Position numbers and translations under genes: made by a program | Shown: positions 57,801 to 64,000 of the stretch, one piece after another | Layout: each line of letters begins with the position of its first letter | How positions within the stretch are numbered: position 1 is the stretch's first letter | The notes under the pieces: model-generated | Told to the model about the DNA's origin: nothing | The model's input: only the letters and a program-made list of their open reading frames with translations | Database searches by the model: none | Assembly: GCA_937922785.1 (NCBI GenBank) | Contig: CALAJQ010000010.1 | Span: 62,001-126,000, forward strand | DNA: 64,000 nt | Origin: an uncultured Acidimicrobiales bacterium | GTDB taxonomy: Bacteria > Actinomycetota > Acidimicrobiia > Acidimicrobiales > SZUA-35 | Direction of reading: 5' to 3'

Positions 57801-58671
57801 CTCACGAATCAAGAAGGATTTGGGTTACTCGCTTTCGCTGTCTCAGTTAGCAACCGCCAACACGCCTCGGACCTTGCTGGCTGCTGCTCAGTCCAAGCCT
57901 TCATTGGAATGGACTCACCTTGTGCCCATGTCTTCAGAGGGCCAGACCAACCTGTTTTGTATGCACGGAGCTGGCGGCAACATTTTGAATCTGCGTGATC
58001 TCGCTTCGGCCCTCGCCCCTCAGCGTCGCCTGATTGCGGTGAAGGCAACCGGCGCCGACGATGATCGGCCCCTGCCTGAAACAATGGACGAGCTACTTGA
58101 CCCCTACGTAGCCGAGATTGACCAGTTCCAGCCCACTGGAGCCCTGGCGATTGCCGGATTCTCTAACGGTGGTCTAGCCGCCTATGAAGTGGCACGACGG
58201 CTGATCGAGCGAGGTCGCACGATCTCAGGAGTGATCCTGCTGGACACCTTTCACCCGAGCGCCAAACCTCAGGCCTATGGTTTGGACCGCCACTTGGATG
58301 ACATCAAACGGGATCCAATCGGCACCATCAAGTTCAAAGCGAACGAGTACGCAGGCAAAGCCAGAATCGCCGCGATCGACAAGTTTGACTGGGCGAGCAG
58401 TCGTTGGGAGGCCGAGGCCACCCATGCAAATCTGATGCGGAACAATATCAAAATTTGGGCGGGCTACGTACCCACCAAGCTTGGCGCCAAGGTCAGCTTG
58501 CTTAGCGCAGCCGACACCCATCCGAACTGGCTACACCTCGGCTCAAGCCGACAATGGCCGGTGGATCTCGGCATTGAGGTTGTGACGGTCCCTGGAGATC
58601 ACACAACACATGTCGAAGGCGAGAACGCCCCAGCCACGGCTGAAGCGATCCAACGTCAGCTAGCTCTCTAA
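54835..58671 (+). CDS. NRPS module C-A-PCP-TE
   Basis: C: HHIIADGW; A: TFTSGSTGAPKGVPVHH, YRTGDLARR; PCP: FFSSGGHSLMGL; TE: CMHGAGGNILNL and GFSNGGLAA. Confidence 0.95.
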   Translation: MENVEGVHRLTPTQAGMLYEILSSDDPSLYFEQVRADISTPVQTDSYRAAWQSVLDRHEALRTIIVWDGLDEPVQVVRRTVEVNFEFLDYSDRADPASELDRLANLQRESGIELSKAPLSAVTLVKLDEVRSHLIWNFHHIIADGWSAAIVMDDVLAAYDSTGSPAASHETEAPKFSDYIGWVLAQDRSAGLQHWKNLLAGVEAPTRFALSSNEPVDDGRYLARQNEILLDEELADQIQTKARDLRVTTNTVLQGACALALSAFSNESDVTFGVTTGGRPSELPGIERAVGMYLKTLPFRADTAQAISTAHWLSQLQDQQLSADEHAHIGLAEAIATTDLAGAQSPFDLVWIYENFPKAETERGLEVLVKSVFEQTNYPMTIMAGPKDGRLSVNALYNGNLLSDDAVAAFLSYLGAAAGALVAGALVAGADKPLNELNFLSLAETATLVQSGEGPKTELSNDLLHELFDAQAARRPHETALIGDGASLTYDQLRTHSNWLAADLVRAGVTPGSAVGVQAKRSVETVIAMLAVVKAGAAYVPLDPSHPQSRRETIIADAQTVKVLTSADLKDLGHSEDRPAVERTPQDPLLITFTSGSTGAPKGVPVHHRGVINRLQWQWDAFGSDPTEVMTHKTSFTFVDHLFELWGGLLAGRSVVVIGEDVAGNPDEMINVLARHNVSQISLVPSLLAVLCEFDDLAIRLPALKLWTVSGEPMSADLAQRFYDLVPQATLVNLYGMSEASQDSTWFQIPNPVGQTVPIGQAISNMTTYVVGPNNRLSPNGVVGELCLSGDGLSLGYLNRPDLTADKFTPNPFGPGTLYRTGDLARRRSDGNLELVGRVDRQVKIRGVRVEPEGVETALRSLDSVDQAAVISVDSTLVAYVVGASAEPKTVRSQMAELVPDAMVPTTVVIVDAMPLTASGKLDRQSLPAIDTTSAGQDERHSNRPDRSEWSPELTAMIGLWSDLLNTQVGPDDDFFSSGGHSLMGLRLFSRIKKDLGYSLSLSQLATANTPRTLLAAAQSKPSLEWTHLVPMSSEGQTNLFCMHGAGGNILNLRDLASALAPQRRLIAVKATGADDDRPLPETMDELLDPYVAEIDQFQPTGALAIAGFSNGGLAAYEVARRLIERGRTISGVILLDTFHPSAKPQAYGLDRHLDDIKRDPIGTIKFKANEYAGKARIAAIDKFDWASSRWEAEATHANLMRNNIKIWAGYVPTKLGAKVSLLSAADTHPNWLHLGSSRQWPVDLGIEVVTVPGDHTTHVEGENAPATAEAIQRQLAL

Positions 58672-61600
58672 ACCACCCAGCAGGTCACCCAAGGCGGCCA
58701 TAGTTGTGGCGTCCACGCCTGTGGTCGCAATGTCAGAGACCGCATCAGGCGTCGCACTAAGGGCTTTAAGGTTTTCCACCGTCGCACGAGCCAGACGATC
58801 CAGTTTGTCTTGACTAATCTCAGCCTCGGCTCCATCCCAGTTGATGACCAGTTCTCCGTCGGCAATCCACGCCACCACACCGACCCGATGCGGGCGATGG
58901 TTTGTCTTGCCGACACCTGCGGTGAAGTTGCCAACTGACTCAAAGAGGTTGCCGGTGGGAATGGCCCGGTCAAGCTGACCTAGATAGTTAAACGCCAGAC
59001 CGGGGATCTGAGCATCCGGTGAACCGCTATCGAACCCTACGCCCAGACTCTCTACTGCGTTGATCGCACTCGACACTGCAACTAGCGCCGAAGCTGGGCT
59101 TGGCGCGGATCCGAAGTCCACTGCGACTGGGTACTGGCTGGTGAACCACCCGAGGGTCCTGGTGAGATCCAACTGTGGCGCCAACTCCGCATCACGGCCG
59201 TGGCTTTCAAGGGTCACTTCGAACTGAGTGAGACCTTCAATTTCACACCACGCCAAGCCAACCGCAGATACCAAAGAGGCTTCTAACCGGTCGGTAGTGA
59301 TCTCGTTGAACTCTTCTTGGCCCAAACTAATCTGAGAGTTCAGAGTCTCGGCCACTGGATGGCGCTCATCGTTGTGAGTAGTCACCACTGGCCAGTGCCC
59401 AGACAACGGTTGGCTCGAGATCGCTCGAGCCCAGTCAGCCTGGGACGAACCAATCGGGCCCAAGTCCACCGGCTGGTTGTCCCGGAGTTGCTCATAAGCT
59501 CGGGTCCAGTCGTCCAGCAGCGGCGCCCACGAAACACCATCAATGACGAGATGGTGAACCGCGACAAAGACCGAAACTGACCCAGCGGCGGGGAGCACGC
59601 CTACTGCAATAAGCCGGCCCGCCTCGATATCAAGAGTTGATTCGACGCTGGTCGCCACCTCTGCTTCATCGGTCCCGGCCTCGAATCTAATCAGGTCAAC
59701 TCTTGGGGCGGCGTCGGCGACGAACTGGGTCCAGCTGCCCGCAGACTTCAAGAAGCGGGACCTCAGAATGTCGTGGTAGTTGATGAGTTCTTGGATTGCT
59801 GCCTCGAACAGGTCAAAATCAGTATCACTATTGACACCGGCCCACAACGACTGCGTCCAGTGGTTGGGGTCAGCAAATTTCTGGTTGAAGAACCAGCGCT
59901 GCATCTCCAACAACGGCACCAAACCGGCCATCGGAACAGACTCAGATTTGGCCTCAGTTCCACTGGCGTCACTAAGGAGGCTGGCCAGCTCGTCGACGGT
60001 CGGGTTGTTGAATACGTCCCGAGGGCGAACTTCGAATCCAGCTTGGCGCATACGGGCCACAATTCTGATGTTGAGAATTGAATCGCCGCCAAGATCGAAG
60101 AAGTTGTCAGTCAAACCAACCGATTCCAAGCCAAGAACGTCGGCCCAGATCTGAGCGATCTCGCCAGCCTTGGGATCGGCGGCCGCATCGATTGGTTCAG
60201 AGGTCGAAGCTGAAACTGAGACTGAAGCTGACGGCAGAGCGGTCCGATCGACCTTGCCGTTTACGGTGCGAGGCAGCAGTTCCAACGCGGTGATGATCGC
60301 CGGAATCTCATGAGATGGAACCTGACCCACCAAGGCAGCCTTGATTCGATCGGGCTCGGCCGGATCCTCGGAGTTGGTGGTAGCAACCCAGGCCACAAGC
60401 CGCCCGTCTTGAGAATCTACCGCTGCGTCGGAGACCCCCTCAAGTGACATCAACTGAGCTTCGATCAGCTCGGGCTCAACTCGAAAGCCACGCACTTTGA
60501 CCTGTCTATCGACGCGACCCACAAAGCTGAGAAGACCATTCGCTCCAAGCCTGACAAGGTCACCAGTGCGGTAAAGCGTCCCGCTCAAACCCAGAGCGCT
60601 ATATTCCGACGCAGCCACAAAGCGGGCCGCAGTCTCTTTAGGTCGGTTCTGATAGCCGCCGGTTACACCGAAGCCGCCAATAAGAAGCTCACCGACTGCC
60701 CCAACAGCTACTGGGAGTCCGGCTTCATCAACAACAGCGCAGTCGACTCCGGGGATCGAGGTGCCAATCGGAACCGTTTCTTTGAGGGCCGAGTCGCCTC
60801 TTCCGAAATCTGCCGGGAACTGGTAGTGATGGCTCCAGACCGTGGTTTCGGTTGGGCCGTACTCGTTGTGTAGCTGTACTGAGCCGAGCTTGGCGAAGTG
60901 TGCTGTCACAAGTTCAGCAGAACAAGCTTCTCCGGCAACGATCACTGCCTTGAGGCCGATCAGGTCTTGACTGTCGGTTTCTTCAAGCAACACTCGATAG
61001 AGGGCGGGAACCGCCAGCAGGTGTGAGATCTTCATGTCTGAAATGACCGAAGCTAGATGTATCACGTCGGTGTGAAGTCCGTGTTCAGGAAGGACTAGCG
61101 CGCCACCAGTTGTTAGAGACCAGAACAGACCTACCATCGAGGAATCGAACGAGAAAGAGGACAGAAGCAAGAATGCTTTGGGATCGGCGCCATAGACCTG
61201 AGTTCTTGTCTGGGTGCTCTGGACGATGTTGCCGTGGGAAACCACAACGCCCTTGGGCTGACCGGTAGATCCCGAGGTGTAAATGAGGTAGGCCGGATCG
61301 TCTGCCGATGGGACCGGCAAGTTGACCTGTTGTTTGGTTGGGTCGCTGTTACTTGGGTCGCTGTCACTGATGACGACAGGCAGCCCCAGTTCTGAAGCCG
61401 CTTCTGCGTCAGACCTGGCCGCCACGACTGCTCGAAGTTCGCCGTCAGTTGCGATGAAGCGAAGCCTCGATGTGGGGTAGTCGGGATCGAGGGCAACATA
61501 GGCTGCACCGGCAGTTAAAACACCCACGATGCCAACGGCGGTCTGAGCTGAACGTGGGGCAAACACTCCCACCTTGTCTCCAATGCCAACGCCGGCTGCT

Positions 61601-64000
61601 GCCAACTGTTGAGCAACGCCGTTGGCTTGATCGGAAAGACCGGCATAGGTGATCCGTCGAGTGCCGTCGGCGACGGCCAGTGCATCGGGGGTTTGAACCG
61701 CGAACCGGCCAATCAGGCTGGCGAGAGGTTCGAAACGGTCGGCTTTAGAGTCGTTCTCACCTAGCGCCAGGGCATGAGGGGAACTGATGAGGGCCACAAC
61801 GGATTCGTCGAACCGTGCGAGCATCTCTTGGGCCTCGGTCTCAGAGAGGACGTCACCGCTGTACTCAAGGCCGAGCCGTACTGATTCACCACGGACTTCG
61901 GCAAAGAAGGCAATAGGAGCCCGAACATCGGTGCCTGAAAGAACCTCATGATCGGCCTGCAGGCCACCAAGTTCGCTTGTAGCAAACTTGCTGAACGCAA
62001 ACGTGACCTGGGGATCTACCGGGGCAAGGCCGTGGCTGCGACGAATACGGTTAACCGTGGCCGGAGGCACCATTCTTCGAGACAAAGCTTGACCCACTGC
62101 ACGGCCGCTTTGGTCAGACAGGTTCCGATATGTGGAGCCCTGCTCAACCTGTATCTGGATCGGCACAACATTAAGCCAGCAACCCGCCAGCTCAGAAGCA
62201 GAACTGTCACGTGCAGAGACAGCACGCGCCGAGACGGGCAGAGCGATTGAGAGCGTGTCCGACGGACTTAGTGGCCTCAAACTTGCAGCTAACCCGGCAA
62301 GCAGTGCCGCCATTGGGGTGGCTCCAGCAACGGTGCCGAGCGAGTGGGCGGCAAAACTTGCAGACATCTGCACGTAACCATCGGCTCCCCCACCGTTCGA
62401 TCCGAGATTCAGCTTTGGCGCCACGATCTGTTCGGGCCCAATCCAGCTGGTGTCAGCGGCAGCAATCTCAGCCAAGTGACGCTTTGTGTATTCGCTGTAT
62501 GTGTCTTCAAGTGAACTCAGCTGGACTCCGCGGTACGCCTTGTCTATGTCGGTCCAGATAATCTCGGTGCCGTCCAAGTCACTAACACCGTGGTGGGCAA
62601 CGATGACTACACCAGTTGAACCGTCGACCATCGGGTGGATCGCCACTCGCAACAGCGGGCCGTTTTCTATGTCGAACGGCTGACCTAGGGCGGCGCTAGC
62701 GATTTCATCAAGCTGGTCTGAGCTCACAGGGCTGAATCCGGCAGCGATGTCAACCGCAGATGCGGCCGGCAAAATTCGGTGGTCGTCAAGACCCAGCGTG
62801 GTTCGAAGCGGAACATGGCGCTCGACTGCTGATTGCACGGCGGCCGCAAGCTTGCCGACGTCAACCTTGCCGCGCACGACGTAACGCCGACCAACGTTCT
62901 GACGGCCGCTGTCTGGGTCGTTCATGTGCTCGAAGACAAAAGACTGTTGCCACGGCATTAACTGAGACGGCGTTAACTGAGAGGGCGATAACTGAGAGGG
63001 CGTGAGTTCGGTAGTCTCAGCAGGCGCTGGAGCGTCCTGAATAACTGAAGCGATTGCCCCAGCCAGACCACGAGGCGTCGTGTGACTAAAGACGATCTCT
63101 TCTGGAATCGGTTGCCCAATAGCGTCGCTAAGAGCAACGACCATTTCCAGGGCGGCAAGCGAATCTCCGCCAAGGGCAAAGAAGTCATCGTCGATGCCGA
63201 CTGGTTCTGTGTTGAGAACCTGTTCCCATACCCGAGTCACCTGACGTTCTGCTTCAGTCAGAGTCTCTAGGTGCACAACTGGCACAGCACGATGAATTCG
63301 GACAGGGCGAGGTAGCTGCGCTTCGTCCAACTTGCCGTTGGCTGAAGTGGGCAACTCGTCCACGGTTACAAAAGCGGCTGGTATTGCGTGCTTGGGCAGC
63401 CTGTCGGCCAAGAACGCTCGCAACGCGCCAGGGCTTGGCGTTTCGGCCCCATCTTCAAGCTCAATCCAACCGGTGAACACTTCCTGGGGCTTAGGCGTGT
63501 AGCCAATCTCGGCCAGCATCGAAGCCACATCGTCGAGGTCTAGTTGATCGTCAAGTTCTTCAATTGCTTCATCGCGAGTCTTGTGACCCAGGCGGACATC
63601 CCACGCATAAGGCTCGGCATAGTTGTGGTAACCCTGTTCGGTGATGTGGGTGTGAATTCCGGCAGCGTTCACCAAACAGTTTGTGGATCGGCCGGTGTCG
63701 CTGGGGCGAACCCAAGGCGCACGGTTTTCGAGGAAGTCCAACATCTCCGCAAGAGAAACATCGGTGTATCGGTAGTAGTCGACATACGAAACTCGATCAA
63801 AGACTGTGCCATCGTCAAAAACCGAGTTGTCCAGTAGCCGATTCGGGCCGTCATCGATCTGGTGATAGACGCGCCTGGCCTGAACCACAGCAGAGTCGAT
63901 CGCAACGGGATCAAAGCGGTCTTCGGTGAACTGAGCCGGAATTAGGCGAGTCTCAAACAGCTGCCCTCGAGACAGCCCGGTGAAGATAATTGGAGCGCCA
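58660..64000 (-). CDS. multimodular NRPS: N-terminal unusual domain, A-domain tail, PCP, C, A, PCP, E/C-like (5' end beyond right edge)
   Basis: ORF stays open upstream of 63888 to the window edge (GAPIIFTGLSRGQLFETRLIPAQF...); PCPs FFALGGDSLAAL and FFDLGGDSILNI; C HHGVSD; A YLIYTSGSTGQPKG; terminal HHLVIDGVSW and AFNYLGQL (epimerization-type). Confidence 0.93.
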   Translation of the reverse strand, partial: GAPIIFTGLSRGQLFETRLIPAQFTEDRFDPVAIDSAVVQARRVYHQIDDGPNRLLDNSVFDDGTVFDRVSYVDYYRYTDVSLAEMLDFLENRAPWVRPSDTGRSTNCLVNAAGIHTHITEQGYHNYAEPYAWDVRLGHKTRDEAIEELDDQLDLDDVASMLAEIGYTPKPQEVFTGWIELEDGAETPSPGALRAFLADRLPKHAIPAAFVTVDELPTSANGKLDEAQLPRPVRIHRAVPVVHLETLTEAERQVTRVWEQVLNTEPVGIDDDFFALGGDSLAALEMVVALSDAIGQPIPEEIVFSHTTPRGLAGAIASVIQDAPAPAETTELTPSQLSPSQLTPSQLMPWQQSFVFEHMNDPDSGRQNVGRRYVVRGKVDVGKLAAAVQSAVERHVPLRTTLGLDDHRILPAASAVDIAAGFSPVSSDQLDEIASAALGQPFDIENGPLLRVAIHPMVDGSTGVVIVAHHGVSDLDGTEIIWTDIDKAYRGVQLSSLEDTYSEYTKRHLAEIAAADTSWIGPEQIVAPKLNLGSNGGGADGYVQMSASFAAHSLGTVAGATPMAALLAGLAASLRPLSPSDTLSIALPVSARAVSARDSSASELAGCWLNVVPIQIQVEQGSTYRNLSDQSGRAVGQALSRRMVPPATVNRIRRSHGLAPVDPQVTFAFSKFATSELGGLQADHEVLSGTDVRAPIAFFAEVRGESVRLGLEYSGDVLSETEAQEMLARFDESVVALISSPHALALGENDSKADRFEPLASLIGRFAVQTPDALAVADGTRRITYAGLSDQANGVAQQLAAAGVGIGDKVGVFAPRSAQTAVGIVGVLTAGAAYVALDPDYPTSRLRFIATDGELRAVVAARSDAEAASELGLPVVISDSDPSNSDPTKQQVNLPVPSADDPAYLIYTSGSTGQPKGVVVSHGNIVQSTQTRTQVYGADPKAFLLLSSFSFDSSMVGLFWSLTTGGALVLPEHGLHTDVIHLASVISDMKISHLLAVPALYRVLLEETDSQDLIGLKAVIVAGEACSAELVTAHFAKLGSVQLHNEYGPTETTVWSHHYQFPADFGRGDSALKETVPIGTSIPGVDCAVVDEAGLPVAVGAVGELLIGGFGVTGGYQNRPKETAARFVAASEYSALGLSGTLYRTGDLVRLGANGLLSFVGRVDRQVKVRGFRVEPELIEAQLMSLEGVSDAAVDSQDGRLVAWVATTNSEDPAEPDRIKAALVGQVPSHEIPAIITALELLPRTVNGKVDRTALPSASVSVSASTSEPIDAAADPKAGEIAQIWADVLGLESVGLTDNFFDLGGDSILNIRIVARMRQAGFEVRPRDVFNNPTVDELASLLSDASGTEAKSESVPMAGLVPLLEMQRWFFNQKFADPNHWTQSLWAGVNSDTDFDLFEAAIQELINYHDILRSRFLKSAGSWTQFVADAAPRVDLIRFEAGTDEAEVATSVESTLDIEAGRLIAVGVLPAAGSVSVFVAVHHLVIDGVSWAPLLDDWTRAYEQLRDNQPVDLGPIGSSQADWARAISSQPLSGHWPVVTTHNDERHPVAETLNSQISLGQEEFNEITTDRLEASLVSAVGLAWCEIEGLTQFEVTLESHGRDAELAPQLDLTRTLGWFTSQYPVAVDFGSAPSPASALVAVSSAINAVESLGVGFDSGSPDAQIPGLAFNYLGQLDRAIPTGNLFESVGNFTAGVGKTNHRPHRVGVVAWIADGELVINWDGAEAEISQDKLDRLARATVENLKALSATPDAVSDIATTGVDATTMAALGDLLGGLES

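Overview
The window is chromosomal sequence from an actinobacterium-like genome; Acidimicrobiia-like marine gene content is an inference and was not tested. It is densely coding on both strands.

Contents in order: a PAS-GGDEF-EAL regulator (cut by the left edge); an aldehyde dehydrogenase; a carboxylesterase; an LLM flavin oxidoreductase / PhnZ-like HD protein / nitroreductase operon; an orphan DNA methyltransferase; acyl-CoA and SDR enzymes; a DddP-like M24 protein; HpaH/HpaF/FAH-type aromatic meta-cleavage genes; a secreted metzincin-like protein with DUF4214; rpe, clpP, rdgB, rph and murI housekeeping genes; a two-component system plus FtsX/LolD-type ABC transporter; a Zur/ZnuABC locus; two tRNA-Leu genes; and an NRPS cluster at the right end (cut by the right edge).

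The main finding is three genes that conventional ORF calling splits. Each is interrupted by one in-frame UGA exactly where a redox-active Cys belongs: a Trx-like lipoprotein (D-U-Q-T-C), an AhpD-like protein (C-F-Y-U...H), and a ResA/TlpA-like protein (W-A-S-W-U-G-C-R). Each UGA is followed by a bacterial-SECIS-like hairpin, so these look like a cluster of selenoproteins, two of them next to other unusual genes.

Other signals: short tandem duplications that repeatedly span gene 3' ends and stop codons; a candidate terminator-bounded structured ncRNA with 6S-like architecture next to murI; a prolyl-PCP oxidase cassette (PltF/L/E type) feeding an NRPS; a DddP-like candidate DMSP lyase; and a candidate Zur box.
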